A DNA stretch of 64,000 nt, taken from assembly GCA_025699025.1 (NCBI GenBank), contig JAILWJ010000001.1:354488-418487 (forward strand), read 5' to 3'. Below are positions 15,749 through 24,900 of this stretch, in pieces. The notes under the pieces were generated by a model. That model worked only from the letters and a program-made list of their open reading frames with translations, did not search any database and had not been told where the DNA came from. Position 1 is the stretch's first letter. Each line of letters starts with the position of its first letter. The stretch comes from Nitrosarchaeum sp. GTDB taxonomy: Archaea > Thermoproteota > Nitrososphaeria > Nitrososphaerales > Nitrosopumilaceae. The position numbers and the translations under genes are program-made.

Positions 15749-18319
15749 CTAATTCCAGAAAAACTCATCTAGGCCTGTTTGTTTCGGTTTGCCAAGCATT
15801 GTATCAAAATCCAAATCCATTGATGATGTGATTTGTTCTAGTGTTGCTTCCATAAACTCCATGTATTTCTTTGAGTCGATCTCTTCTTGTTTGGCCATTT
15901 CTACAGGTTTTACCCCTGGTTTGTTTAGAATTTTAACATATGATATCTTGTCGCCTTTTTTGACCTCTCTTATTGATTCAAGTAGCTTTGCAGCCCTAAT
16001 GTGCTGTGGCACTGTCTTTACGTATTCTGATGGGGATTTGCTTATCATGACATTAAATGTCAAGTCTTGTAATGGAATTTCTTTGTCTTGGACCTTTCTT
16101 GCACATGTGGCAATTTTGTCCGCGATTTGTTTTTTAGCTTTTTCAAAATCTTCTATTGTTTGCACGTTTGACAAGACATCCAATAACTCATAAAATAATT
16201 TTTTGATGAATGGTGGGGTATGAGATTTTTTTCCAGTCAGCCCTTTGACATCAACTTTTCCCTCTTTTGTTACTCCTAGATAATTTTTCTTTCTATTACT
16301 TAACACACAATATCTGTACGTTTTATCTACTTCCAAATCTACTCCATGATCTTTTTTTGCTTGTTCTATTACCGCTTGAATTTGCTCCTTGGTTGGATCT
16401 CTGATGAATAACGAATCAGTGTCTCCATAAAGAACTTCGATTCCGGTCCCCTCGCATTTTTTGATTGTTTCTAAAATTGTATGTCTTCCAATTGCAGTCG
16501 TGGCTTCTGCAGCTGGTAGGAAATACAACGGAAAGATTTCTGCGCCCATTACGCCATAGCTGGCATTTAGAATTACCTTGAGTGCTTGACTGACCACTGT
16601 GTATTGCTGTCTCTGTTCTTCTGTCAGTGTCTCTTTTTTTGAGAGGCTTTTGTAGTAGTTTACTCTCAAATCTCTCAGTGATCCTATGATCAAGGCTGTT
16701 ATTCCATTTCTTTTTGAGCATGTCCAATGATTTGTTTGGGGTATGGTGTTTTTCTTACATTCCTCATGAGGACATCTTACAGTTTCATATGATAGATTTC
16801 TTACTTTGATAATGCTCGGATACAAGCTGGCAAAGTCCATTACTACAACATTAAAATGAATCCCTTCTTTTGGTTCTACCACTAGACCTCCTCGATATTT
16901 TTTATCTTTAATCACTGCATCTGACATAACTCCTTCTGATCTTCTTTCGAGCTCTTCTCTTTTTGGGATAATTGCATTTCTTTGTCTATGTTCATAATAC
17001 AAGAGACTACGAATCCACTGTGATACTCCCATTCTTGCAATGTCGTCGATTGGCATTCTTCCAATTCTTGCAATGATTACTAACAAATCCATTAGCAAAT
17101 CACTGTTAAAGCTTGTAAGTTCGTATGTTAACAGCGCATCGTTATAACAATAATTTGCAGTTTGATGTAGAGTCATTGCATCAAAATCTATGCCGTAATC
17201 TATTTTCTCTTTACCCAAAAGCGCTTTTGATACACTGTTTAATGAAAAATCTGTATATCTTTGGCTGAATGCATATATTTGAAATGAACGATTTGATAAT
17301 GTTCTATACAAATCAAGATGAACTCCGTGTTTCAGAGTTGCCGAATCCCTCATCATGTATAGCGGATTGTCTTCATTTTTGATTCCTATTTTCTCTGCTC
17401 TGTTGTATAGATACGGCAAATCAAATTCATCGCCGTTGTATGTCACAATAAATGGAAATTCTTCAATTATTTTGAATGCATCTGATATCATCTCTTTTTC
17501 CTTATCTTTATCATAAAAAACAACCTTGACTCCTGACTCTAATTCGTTTTTTCCTTCTTCTGTTCCCTCGGTTCTGAGCACAAAAATTTGATCAAATCCA
17601 TCTGTCCCCTTAAATCCTATTGCAGTAATCATCTTTTCTGCAATCTTTGGGTCTGGGATTCTTCCTATCTCTGCCTCTACTTCTATGTCTACACTCAATC
17701 TTCTGATCTTTGGAATTGGTTGGTTGAGCAAGTCTGCCCAGTCTGAAATGAATTCTTTGAATTCGTTTGCATCTACCATGCTTTTGCTGTCTACCTTGTC
17801 CCATAGCAAACTTTTCAGTGCTAGTTTTACTTCATCTGAGATCTCTAAATCATGTGGTTTTATTTTCCCATCTATTACTTCATAATATTTTCCAATAATC
17901 AGCGCTCGGTCATAAAGATAATTTTCATAATATTTGATATCTGATTCCCAAGTCTCAATTATGTTTCTAATGCTCTTTTCTCCTGCTGTCCCTCCAATTG
18001 CAAGAGGATCTGCTACTGTTATTTTTGAAACATCTATTTCTTGATCTTTCATTAAATCTTGTTTTTTCACACTTTTAATCTCTAAAATGTCATCTCTTTC
18101 TTGTAGAAAGTCTAACTCTTCTGGAGATAATTTGGAGTAGCAATATGGTTTGTGATTGGTTTCGTCTTTCCACAAAATGATTTTTTTTGATTCTGGTTCA
18201 TAAAATTTTAACACTGCTGATTTACTGATGTTGTCATATGTTGCAGATACTAACATTGCCGGAGGCATTGTTTCCGTGTTTTCTGTTTGAGTTACTCTGA
18301 CTTGCATTTTCTTATCCAA
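15749..18319 (-). CDS. polB: Family B DNA polymerase
   Basis: Replicative or repair DNA polymerase with proofreading. The 856-residue protein shows the ExoI motif SVDIEVEAEIG near residue 210, ExoII YNGDEFDLPYL, the polymerase A motif DFASLYPSII near 494, the B motif LKVILNASYGVMGAE and the C motif YGDTDSLF near 631. The extreme C-terminus QTGLDEFF is a good PCNA-interacting (PIP) box. The start could be TTG at 18319 (overlapping the deaminase by 8 bp) or ATG at 18307. It follows dCMP deaminase in one operon, linking dNTP supply with synthesis. Confidence 0.96.
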   Translation of the reverse strand: MDKKMQVRVTQTENTETMPPAMLVSATYDNISKSAVLKFYEPESKKIILWKDETNHKPYCYSKLSPEELDFLQERDDILEIKSVKKQDLMKDQEIDVSKITVADPLAIGGTAGEKSIRNIIETWESDIKYYENYLYDRALIIGKYYEVIDGKIKPHDLEISDEVKLALKSLLWDKVDSKSMVDANEFKEFISDWADLLNQPIPKIRRLSVDIEVEAEIGRIPDPKIAEKMITAIGFKGTDGFDQIFVLRTEGTEEGKNELESGVKVVFYDKDKEKEMISDAFKIIEEFPFIVTYNGDEFDLPYLYNRAEKIGIKNEDNPLYMMRDSATLKHGVHLDLYRTLSNRSFQIYAFSQRYTDFSLNSVSKALLGKEKIDYGIDFDAMTLHQTANYCYNDALLTYELTSFNSDLLMDLLVIIARIGRMPIDDIARMGVSQWIRSLLYYEHRQRNAIIPKREELERRSEGVMSDAVIKDKKYRGGLVVEPKEGIHFNVVVMDFASLYPSIIKVRNLSYETVRCPHEECKKNTIPQTNHWTCSKRNGITALIIGSLRDLRVNYYKSLSKKETLTEEQRQQYTVVSQALKVILNASYGVMGAEIFPLYFLPAAEATTAIGRHTILETIKKCEGTGIEVLYGDTDSLFIRDPTKEQIQAVIEQAKKDHGVDLEVDKTYRYCVLSNRKKNYLGVTKEGKVDVKGLTGKKSHTPPFIKKLFYELLDVLSNVQTIEDFEKAKKQIADKIATCARKVQDKEIPLQDLTFNVMISKSPSEYVKTVPQHIRAAKLLESIREVKKGDKISYVKILNKPGVKPVEMAKQEEIDSKKYMEFMEATLEQITSSMDLDFDTMLGKPKQTGLDEFFWN

Positions 18320-18839
18320 GATTATTGTATTTATTTACCAGTTCTCTTGCCCATTTTGCAATTTTTTCTTTATCCAGTTGAACCACTTCTACTCCTGCTT
18401 CTTTTAATAATTCAAAATCAGTTTCTGGATATGAATCAAGACAGATGAATTTTCTAATTCCAATGGTTATTGCCATTTTAGTGCATTCAAGACATGGGAC
18501 AAATGTGGTGTAAAGTATTGCCCCCTCTATTCCTGCCTCTATCCCCAAAATTGCACAATGCATGATAGCGTTGGCTTCTGCATGATTGCAAAGACATCTG
18601 TCCAGTGATGCTCCTGATTCTATTTTACCTTCCATTCTTAATTGGCATCTCTTGCATCCTCCTTCAAAGCAATTTTTGATTCCAGGCGGTGTACCGTTGT
18701 ATCCTGTGGCTAATTGTCTATGGTTTCGAACAATTACTGCTCCTACCTGTCTTGTCATGCAATTTGAGCGAAGTTTTGCCAGCTCTGCCTGCAGCATAAA
18801 ATATTCATCCCAACTTGGCCTATCAAAATGCTGGTTCAC
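18312..18839 (-). CDS. dCMP deaminase (ComEB-type cytidine/deoxycytidylate deaminase)
   Basis: Converts dCMP to dUMP, the precursor of dTMP. The 175-residue protein starts at GTG and has the zinc-dependent deaminase site H86-A-E88 (CNHAEAN) and C116-x-x-C119 (PCLEC), as well as the ATGYNGTPPG substrate-loop motif. Additional Cys pairs (CKRC, CLC) form the second zinc site common in this family. Its 3' end overlaps the TTG of polB, so the two are co-transcribed. Confidence 0.93.
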   Translation of the reverse strand: MNQHFDRPSWDEYFMLQAELAKLRSNCMTRQVGAVIVRNHRQLATGYNGTPPGIKNCFEGGCKRCQLRMEGKIESGASLDRCLCNHAEANAIMHCAILGIEAGIEGAILYTTFVPCLECTKMAITIGIRKFICLDSYPETDFELLKEAGVEVVQLDKEKIAKWARELVNKYNNLG

Positions 18840-18947
18840 AGATTTGTTGCTTAACTGTTCAATATATGGATTCGACCTGATCGCAGTTTATTCTGATACG
18901 AAATATTGATGCATAAACTTCTTTAGCAATGATGAAAGTCATACTTT

Positions 18948-19136
18948 ATGGTAAGCTACACCGCTGAAGTGAGCGTAATCCACAAACGATTTCAAAATGC
19001 AGTCAAGAGGGCAAAATCAAGACAATCTCTTAACAAGGCATACAGTGTTCATAAGAGAGAACATCAACGCTTGCTAAAAAAACATCTTCGTGAGGAGATG
19101 ATTATGATCAATAAAGCCAAGAAGAAATTAGACTAG
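18948..19136 (+). CDS. Small basic helical protein, 62 residues
   Basis: The product is highly basic (Lys/Arg/His throughout) and predicted helical, with no cysteine or membrane segment. Composition suggests nucleic-acid or ribosome binding, but no family is recognised. It begins at an ATG preceded by a TATA-like stretch and is divergent from the dCMP deaminase gene. A T-rich tract follows the stop and could end transcription. Confidence 0.6.
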   Translation: MVSYTAEVSVIHKRFQNAVKRAKSRQSLNKAYSVHKREHQRLLKKHLREEMIMINKAKKKLD

Positions 19137-19258
19137 TCTATTTCATCTTTTTTCTTTTTATTTAATAAATTCAAAATTTGTACTTGGCAGCTAAGTAATG
19201 ACTAGTTTTTCACTATACGAAAGCATAAAATCAATAAAACATAGTCTTAATCTTAGAA

Positions 19259-20767
19259 TTGACTGATTTTATAGAAAGAAAATATGTAACGAGAAACTCT
19301 ATTGAAAAAAGAGACTATCAGGTAAACTTGGCAAATCAAGCAATTAAAGAAAACTGTATTGTTGTTTTACCTACTGGTTTGGGAAAAACTGCGGTTGCAT
19401 TACAAGTAATCGCAGAATATCTTACACAGGGCACCGGTGGAATATTATTTTTGGCCCCAACACGTGTTCTTGTAAATCAGCATTATGAATTTCTAAAAGC
19501 AAATCTTACTATTGATGATATTTCACTGATTACTGGGGAAGATACGATTCAAAAAAGAACAAAGCTCTGGAATAACAGTGTTATTTGTGCAACTCCTGAA
19601 ATTACAAAAAACGATCTTGACAGACAAATTGTATTTCCTGAGCAGTTTAGTTTAGTGATTTTTGATGAGGTACACCGAACAGCTGGAGATTACGCTTATT
19701 CAGGAATTGCTCAAAGGTTTAGGGATTCTAGTGTAAGAATTTTGGGAATGACTGCTACCTTACCCAGTGAAAAAGACAAAGCCACGGAAATTCTAACAAA
19801 ATTACGAATAGCAAGCGTTGCAGAACGAACTGAAGACAGTCCTGATGTCAAACCTTATACTCAGGAAACAAACACACAGTGGATCAACGTTGAACTCCCT
19901 CCGGAGATGAAATCAATTCAAGTTTTGTTAAAGATTGCATTAGATGAAAGATATGATGTCTTGCGAAAAAATGGAATACGTTTAGCTGACCAACAGTCAT
20001 TATCTGCACTTTTGCGAATTAGACAATTTGTATTGAATCAAAATAGACGTTCTGCAAAGCCTCTTTTTACTGCAATTCGAATTCATTATGCTCTGAACAT
20101 ACTAGAATCTCATGGCATTACACCTTTTCTGAAATTCTGTGATAGGGCGCGTGCAAAAAAGGGGGCTGGCGTGAGAGAACTCTTTGAAGTTGATCCAAAT
20201 TTTACTCGCGCCATACATCTTGCAAAAGATGCACAATCAAAAGGAATTGAGCACTCAAAAATTCCTAAATTAAAAGAGATTATAGAATCCATACCTGGAA
20301 AGGCTCTGATATTTACCAGTTATCGGGATTCTGTTGATGTTATCTTTAACAAACTTACTGAAATGGGCATACCTTCAGGAATTTTGATTGGGAAAGCAGG
20401 TGAGACGGGTCTTAAACAAAAAAAGCAAATTGAGACAGTACAAAAGTTCCGGGATGGGATATTTCGAGTATTAATTGCAACACGTGTAGGTGAGGAAGGA
20501 TTAGACATCTCTGAAGTAAATCAAGTAATATTTTATGACAATGTTCCAAGCTCTATTCGATATGTTCAACGAAGAGGGAGAACTGGAAGAAAAGACACTG
20601 GTAAATTAGTTGTATTGATTGCAAAAGATACCATTGATGAAACATACTATTGGATCGGTAAGAGAAAAATGAATGCGGCAAAGTCTATGGGTGAAAAAAT
20701 GACAAAGGTACTGCAAAAAAACCAAACATTGGACTCTCACAAAACAGGTCTTGATGCCTTCATCTAG
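19259..20767 (+). CDS. Hef/FANCM-type SF2 DNA helicase, nuclease-less
   Basis: The 502-residue protein starts at TTG and shows motif I PTGLGKTAV (about 38-46), motif II FDEVHRT (DEVH at 136-139), motif III GMTATLPS, and motif VI QRRGRTGRK, with the helical insertion seen in archaeal Hef and FANCM. It is expected to remodel stalled forks. The XPF-type nuclease that is fused in euryarchaeal Hef is absent. The C-terminus HKTGLDAFI resembles a PCNA-binding box. The stop overlaps the convergent small gene by 4 bp. Confidence 0.9.
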   Translation: MTDFIERKYVTRNSIEKRDYQVNLANQAIKENCIVVLPTGLGKTAVALQVIAEYLTQGTGGILFLAPTRVLVNQHYEFLKANLTIDDISLITGEDTIQKRTKLWNNSVICATPEITKNDLDRQIVFPEQFSLVIFDEVHRTAGDYAYSGIAQRFRDSSVRILGMTATLPSEKDKATEILTKLRIASVAERTEDSPDVKPYTQETNTQWINVELPPEMKSIQVLLKIALDERYDVLRKNGIRLADQQSLSALLRIRQFVLNQNRRSAKPLFTAIRIHYALNILESHGITPFLKFCDRARAKKGAGVRELFEVDPNFTRAIHLAKDAQSKGIEHSKIPKLKEIIESIPGKALIFTSYRDSVDVIFNKLTEMGIPSGILIGKAGETGLKQKKQIETVQKFRDGIFRVLIATRVGEEGLDISEVNQVIFYDNVPSSIRYVQRRGRTGRKDTGKLVVLIAKDTIDETYYWIGKRKMNAAKSMGEKMTKVLQKNQTLDSHKTGLDAFI

Positions 20768-21027
20768 ATATTGATGTTTTCTGTAATTGCTCTTTTTCTT
20801 TGAATTATTCTGTTTTTCATTCCTGATTCGAGATGATGTATGCTGCTGTCCTTTGCCTTTAGCAAGTTTTCCAGCCTGATGTCGAATTGATCAGATATGA
20901 ATTCATCAAATTTATGTGCATCCATGTGAAATTCAGAATTGTTTAACATGTCTTTGGACATGTTGACTATTGACTTTTCTAAATAAATGAGAATCTCATC
21001 TAGAGCATTTTGAGTTAGAACCGCCAT
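20764..21027 (-). CDS. Hypothetical helical protein, 87 residues
   Basis: A charged, probably all-helical protein without recognised domain. I prefer the ATG at 21027, which leaves 4 bp after the parvulin stop; an upstream start at 21063 would overlap the parvulin gene by 32 bp. It is in the parvulin operon, and its 3' end meets the helicase gene convergently. Confidence 0.6.
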   Translation of the reverse strand: MAVLTQNALDEILIYLEKSIVNMSKDMLNNSEFHMDAHKFDEFISDQFDIRLENLLKAKDSSIHHLESGMKNRIIQRKRAITENINI

Positions 21028-21031
21028 GTTC

Positions 21032-21310
21032 CTATCCAAATCTTTTGATGATGTGGTATCCAAACTCTGATTTTATTGGTTCTGATGTTTCTCCTATTTG
21101 TAATTTGAACGCTGCATCTTCGAATGACTTTACCATCATTCCTTTTGTAAAGTATCCCAAGTTGCCGTCTTTTTTGGCACTGCCTGAGTCAATTGATGTC
21201 TCTTTGGCCAACTTGCCGAATTTCTCTCCTTTTTTGAGTCTCTCCATGATCTCTAATGCTTGACTTTGTTTTTCTACCAAAATATGTGAGCATTTGATCT
21301 TATTTGACAA
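21032..21310 (-). CDS. Parvulin-type peptidyl-prolyl cis/trans isomerase (NmPin/CsPinA-like)
   Basis: A stand-alone 92-residue parvulin that accelerates prolyl isomerisation. It begins at TTG with KIKCSHILVEK and has KFGKLAKETSIDSGSAKKDGNLGYF, MVKSFEDAAF and FGYHIIKRFG (quoted in pieces), the landmarks of the catalytic site including the two His residues. It closely resembles the thaumarchaeal single-domain parvulins studied in Nitrosopumilus and Cenarchaeum. No signal peptide is present; the basic surface of relatives has been proposed to attach them to the membrane. Confidence 0.94.
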   Translation of the reverse strand: MSNKIKCSHILVEKQSQALEIMERLKKGEKFGKLAKETSIDSGSAKKDGNLGYFTKGMMVKSFEDAAFKLQIGETSEPIKSEFGYHIIKRFG

Positions 21311-21392
21311 TATTGCAATTATTGAGTCATTGTTTTAATTTGTTTTGCCTTAAATTTTCACTTTGAGTTTTTAATTTAAAACATATTGGTTC

Positions 21393-21524
21393 CTACTTTT
21401 TCTGATCTGTAATCTCTTTCTTGAGTTTTTCAAACGATTCGATATATTCTTTTTTCATCAAGTTTTCTGGTTTTGTCTTGTTGTTTTTGTTTATTTGTGG
21501 TTGTTTTGTTTGTTTTTTGGCCAT
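21393..21524 (-). CDS. Lysine-rich miniprotein, 43 residues
   Basis: Starts with MAKKQTKQPQIN and continues as a Lys/Glu-rich helix ending in DQKK. Codons are consistent with neighbouring genes, the frame is flanked by stops, and it lies in the same direction as the parvulin and FMN-binding genes. No cysteine. Function unknown; low complexity makes the call moderate. Confidence 0.45.
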   Translation of the reverse strand: MAKKQTKQPQINKNNKTKPENLMKKEYIESFEKLKKEITDQKK

Positions 21525-21593
21525 GTGATGTATTGTTATTATCTATCATATATTGTGGATGTTTTGTAAACTCAGAGAATTGCCTTTTATTGC

Positions 21594-21992
21594 CTATTTT
21601 AAACCCCAGCTAACTTTGGTCTTTGCTTTTATCTTCAAGAATGGTGCTTCATTTTCTTTCCACGGCTCACTTCTAACCCATGCAAATTTTTTGTGAAACA
21701 TTTTGAAAATCCGTTTGAATTCATCTCCTCTTTCAATAATTTCAGATGTTCCTTGAATACATACGGCCTTGTGCCCTCCAGACTTGTAAATGTCTATTAC
21801 AACTGCTACATTTGGATTGACTTTCAGATTGCGCCAAGTCCGTGTATCATAATCTGTTGCAATCAATATTGAATCGCTATAAAATATGTATGATACAGGT
21901 TTTACATGTGGAATATTTTCATGTGATGTGGCTAGGCGTGCCTCCTCTAGTGACTTTAAGAATTTTTCTTCTTCTTTGGTGAATTTAATCAA
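21594..21992 (-). CDS. Pyridoxamine 5'-phosphate oxidase-family FMN-binding protein
   Basis: A 132-residue split-barrel protein. The order HVKPVSYIFYSDSILIATDYDTRT, quoted here from about residues 29-52 in parts (HVKPVSYI; IATDYDTRTWRNLKVNPN), and VAVVID follow the flavin-binding pattern of PNPOx-like proteins. Such proteins bind FMN, F420 or haem, so the actual substrate is open. The start overlaps the end of the upstream 93-residue gene by 4 bp, indicating coupled translation. Confidence 0.82.
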   Translation of the reverse strand: MIKFTKEEEKFLKSLEEARLATSHENIPHVKPVSYIFYSDSILIATDYDTRTWRNLKVNPNVAVVIDIYKSGGHKAVCIQGTSEIIERGDEFKRIFKMFHKKFAWVRSEPWKENEAPFLKIKAKTKVSWGLK

Positions 21993-22270
21993 TTGAAAAT
22001 CCTTTCTCTAATCTCTGGTATGTGTTTGTATATTATGTCGCGGACTTTGATTTGATCTTCTTCTGTAGGCAACTCTTCTTGTGCACTAAGTAGCGCACCG
22101 CTCATGCCAAGCGCCATCCCCATAACCATCCCGTAAACAAATTCTTCAGGGTTTTCTACTTTGAGTGTTTTTTTATTTTGCTTAATCTCCTCAAGATATG
22201 CAGGTATTGTCATCATGGCTCCATTAATAGTCTGCATAATTAACATCTCTATCTGTTCTTCTTTACTCAT
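21989..22270 (-). CDS. Hypothetical protein, 93 residues
   Basis: The protein has amphipathic helices and an alanine/glycine/methionine-rich middle (VYGMVMGMALGMSGALL, about residues 46-62), which could be a buried or membrane-contacting helix. It overlaps the FMN-binding gene by 4 bp and probably works with it. I do not recognise the family. Confidence 0.6.
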   Translation of the reverse strand: MSKEEQIEMLIMQTINGAMMTIPAYLEEIKQNKKTLKVENPEEFVYGMVMGMALGMSGALLSAQEELPTEEDQIKVRDIIYKHIPEIRERIFN

Positions 22271-22466
22271 ATTTTGAAACTGCTATATTTCTTAATAAAT
22301 TTGCACCCCGTATTTGACAAGTTACTGATTGCAAATTTCTCTGTATTAAAAAAGAAATCTGACCTCAGACTCTCAATATCCTCAATTTACAAATAAAAAC
22401 AAGATGGGTTAAAGAAACGTTTCCTCAATAGATTCAATAAAACGAAATAATGTTAAGAGATGGAAC

Positions 22467-22613
22467 ATGAAAAATGAAAAGAGTATGAAGCATACTGTAA
22501 AATGCAAATACTGTGGCAAGTCTGATAAAGTAGAATATTTGGATGGATTGAATTGGTTTTGTAATAAGAGATGTCACTACTATTACAGACACATGAATGA
22601 CAAAGATGAATGA
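22467..22613 (+). CDS. 48-residue Cys-rich miniprotein (MYM/FCS-like zinc finger)
   Basis: Four cysteines, CKYC at 13-16 and C32/C36 in WFCNKRCHYYY, separated by 15 residues and an aromatic WF before the third Cys. This C-x2-C ... C-x3-C pattern resembles TRASH/MYM/FCS-type zinc fingers that bind metals or nucleic acids. The frame runs from ATG at 22467 to TGA at 22613 and is too conserved in pattern to be chance, although no homologue can be checked here. Confidence 0.65.
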   Translation: MKNEKSMKHTVKCKYCGKSDKVEYLDGLNWFCNKRCHYYYRHMNDKDE

Positions 22614-22780
22614 CGTTAGTTTAAGCAGGGAAGTAAATACGTGTGTTAAGATTTACAAGCAAAACTAAGTTTGAAATGATACGTAATTAAAAACTTGAAA
22701 TGGATTGTTCTTTTTATCTGCCATAGTCTGTGTCAGTATTATTTCCTTAATGCTGTTGGGTTATTGTAATGATTTGGAAT

Positions 22781-22936
22781 CTAAGGAAAGCTTCCGTTAT
22801 CTATCATTTCTTTATACATTGCTTTTTCTAATCGGGTTTCAGATGCACTGCATTTGCTACACAATCCAATATCCCGTGGATCCTCTTTCTTTTTCTCACA
22901 TTCAACACATTTGTGAATTCCTTTCTTGAATGCCAT
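22781..22936 (-). CDS. 51-residue zinc-ribbon miniprotein
   Basis: The protein has two CxxC pairs, C10-x-x-C13 (KCVEC) and C26-x-x-C29 (LCSKCS), with a charged linker and a helical C-terminus. Its ATG overlaps the TAA of the upstream 62-residue gene (TAATG), so both are translated from one mRNA. A 74-residue frame on the opposite strand is judged to be its shadow. Function unknown. Confidence 0.68.
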   Translation of the reverse strand: MAFKKGIHKCVECEKKKEDPRDIGLCSKCSASETRLEKAMYKEMIDNGSFP

Positions 22937-23124
22937 TAATTATCAAAACCAACAGTTCTCATGCCAGCACAAGGCTTGTTTCCCTTACTCCAACACTTAC
23001 AAGAACAAGAAACAGCCTTTCCACTTTTCAAGTCTTTGACAACTTTATGAAAAACACCTTCTTTAATTTTTGATTCAATCATTATTGTTTCATATCTATC
23101 CAATTCTTGATCATAATCAACCAT
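22936..23124 (-). CDS. 62-residue Cys-containing protein
   Basis: The N-terminal two thirds are charged and helix/strand-like, and the C-terminal third holds SCSCKCWSKGNKPCAG with C40, C42, C44 and C52, a possible metal site. It is the first gene of a two-gene unit with the 51-residue zinc ribbon, joined by a TAATG overlap. The family is not recognised. Confidence 0.62.
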   Translation of the reverse strand: MVDYDQELDRYETIMIESKIKEGVFHKVVKDLKSGKAVSCSCKCWSKGNKPCAGMRTVGFDN

Positions 23125-23185
23125 TAACTATAATCTGAAAATAATGAACTTAAACATTATGCAATATGGCAATTGAGTTTAGAAT

Positions 23186-23341
23186 CTAATCTTTAGATTC
23201 TTCAAAATTTTCATCACTTTCATAATTTTCTTTCAGGTCGAGTTGATGTTGTTCTTCTTTCATCTCTTCTTGTTCTGCTGCTATTTTTTCAGAATCGTCT
23301 GACTTATCTTTGGTTTTTTTGAACTTGTCTAAAAATCCCAT
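23186..23341 (-). CDS. 51-residue highly charged protein starting MGFLDKFKK
   Basis: A short amphipathic N-terminus (MGFLDKFKKTKDK) is followed by an acidic, Glu-rich tail. N-termini of the form MGFLDKF are common in small archaeal proteins and may act as membrane- or partner-binding helices. It is on the same strand as the two Cys-containing genes downstream, with an AT-rich upstream region. Function unknown. Confidence 0.58.
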   Translation of the reverse strand: MGFLDKFKKTKDKSDDSEKIAAEQEEMKEEQHQLDLKENYESDENFEESKD

Positions 23342-23541
23342 GCTATTATGTGTTGTATGGGAACTTAAGCATGTTGATTCATCTACCTTGGTCTATGAAT
23401 TCGGTTTTAGTTATTTGTATGCCTAAAGTAAACTGTTCTCGTTACTCTATTGATAATTATAACTAATGAGAAACGGTAAAGTTTTAACTTTTAAACAATC
23501 TTGCACCCAAGATTTTTAATTCAGCTCGAATTCGTAAAGAT

Positions 23542-23943
23542 ATGTTTTCATATTTTACAAAAAATGAGGCAAATCTTGCCCTACCTGACATAATAAAAAA
23601 ATTTGAATTTACACTAGCAAAAAAGAACGAAGTATCCAAGATTGAACAACAACTTCAGACCAGTCTTTCCAATGCCAGCACATTTGAGGAATATGTTGCA
23701 CTCAAACAAAAACTCAATTCTGCAATAACTAAATTTTATGAGGCCGTTGAGATTCTTGAAAATACAGGTGTTGTTGTAAAAAGCATAGACCAAGGCTTGC
23801 TTGATTTTCCATCTAAAAGGTTTGATGAAGAAGTATGGCTATGCTGGAAATATGGCGAAACTGAAATCAAATTTTGGCATGAAAAGGATTCTGGGTTTAT
23901 GGGGAGAAAACCAATTGAAGTAAGTGATGAATCTCTGGTTTAG
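23542..23943 (+). CDS. DUF2203 family protein
   Basis: The 133-residue protein has an N-terminal helical hairpin and a C-terminal part with GVVVKSIDQGLLDFP, EVWLCWKYGE and FWHEKDSGFMGRKPI, the characteristic order of DUF2203 (YvfI-like) proteins. The conserved Trp, His and Asp residues suggest a binding or catalytic site, but the function of the family is unknown. It converges on the TrmB-type regulator with a 7-bp gap. Confidence 0.85.
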   Translation: MFSYFTKNEANLALPDIIKKFEFTLAKKNEVSKIEQQLQTSLSNASTFEEYVALKQKLNSAITKFYEAVEILENTGVVVKSIDQGLLDFPSKRFDEEVWLCWKYGETEIKFWHEKDSGFMGRKPIEVSDESLV

Positions 23944-23950
23944 TTTGTTT

Positions 23951-24823
23951 TTATGGTTTTACCGTTACATGGCTTAGTGATGGTTTTTTGATATAGTTTT
24001 TTACGTCAAGCGTTTTTAGTGGTTGGGCAGTTTCCCATAAAATGTTGCACAAGCTGTGAATGTTTCCTACCATCTCCGAAGAGTTTGTACACAATGAAAA
24101 ATCTGTCTCTGAGTTTGTTGACATGTTATTTGATGCTGTTGAATCTGACATGATCATCTGTTTTTCTTTTTCCACTACCATTCTGCCTTTTGATGGAAGT
24201 TTGCAAATTTTAGTTTCAGTTGCATTGAATCTCTTGACAAATGGTATGAGTCTTGGATCGTCTAATTCCACAAGTAATCTTACCTCGCCTCCTCTTTTTT
24301 CACAAACCATGATCTTTTCAGGTATTGCACTATGATACATTCTTGAAATATCTTCAAGGGTTGTGGAGATGTATACTATGCCAGACGCATTTTCAATCAT
24401 TTGAGCAATATCTGCATAAATATTTGTTCGTCCTTGCACTACTCTAAATGTCGGAACATGTGTTCCGTGTTTTGTTGTTATCTCCTTGTTGATCTTCTCA
24501 ATTATTGTTTCTCCACTTTTTTTAATTTTATTTACCTCATCTTCTTTTTTTCTTAAAGCTAATTTTAGTGCCTCCTGTGGTTCTACTGCAATACACAGTT
24601 TTGGACTAGACAAAGTAGTTGAAACAATGTTTCTACTAACTAGCTTGTCTACGGTTCTGTACATTCTGGCTCTGTCTATATCAAGGTCTTTTGCCAATGC
24701 ACTTGCTGTTATGGGGCCGACTCTTAACAAGCTTAGGTAAATTCTGGCTTCTAACTCATCCAAGTCCAAAATCTCTTCTAGCTCATTTGCAATTGAATTT
24801 ATCTGGTCTTGATATGACATCAT
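23951..24823 (-). CDS. TrmB-family transcriptional regulator
   Basis: The 290-residue protein starts with a winged helix (ELEARIYLSLLRVGPITASA, DLDIDRARMYRTVDKLVSRN at about 20-70), then a coiled coil, then a phospholipase D-like effector domain as in TrmB/Rv-type sugar-responsive regulators. Ligand is unknown. It is encoded next to the pilus-like operon in the same direction but with about 225 bp between, and a perfect 12-bp palindrome lies upstream of its start. Control of the pilus genes is possible but only inferred from position. Confidence 0.85.
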   Translation of the reverse strand: MMSYQDQINSIANELEEILDLDELEARIYLSLLRVGPITASALAKDLDIDRARMYRTVDKLVSRNIVSTTLSSPKLCIAVEPQEALKLALRKKEDEVNKIKKSGETIIEKINKEITTKHGTHVPTFRVVQGRTNIYADIAQMIENASGIVYISTTLEDISRMYHSAIPEKIMVCEKRGGEVRLLVELDDPRLIPFVKRFNATETKICKLPSKGRMVVEKEKQMIMSDSTASNNMSTNSETDFSLCTNSSEMVGNIHSLCNILWETAQPLKTLDVKNYIKKPSLSHVTVKP

Positions 24824-24900
24824 ATTGCTATTTTCTCCCTCTCATCTACCATGATTTTTTTGCTCATTGCTTTTAGTATTTTCGTATAATTTGTAAGTAA

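Noticed and set aside
22705-22929. 74-residue hydrophobic plus-strand frame
   Set aside because: The opposite strand holds a 51-residue protein with two CxxC pairs and a TAATG overlap with its neighbour, which is the better explanation.
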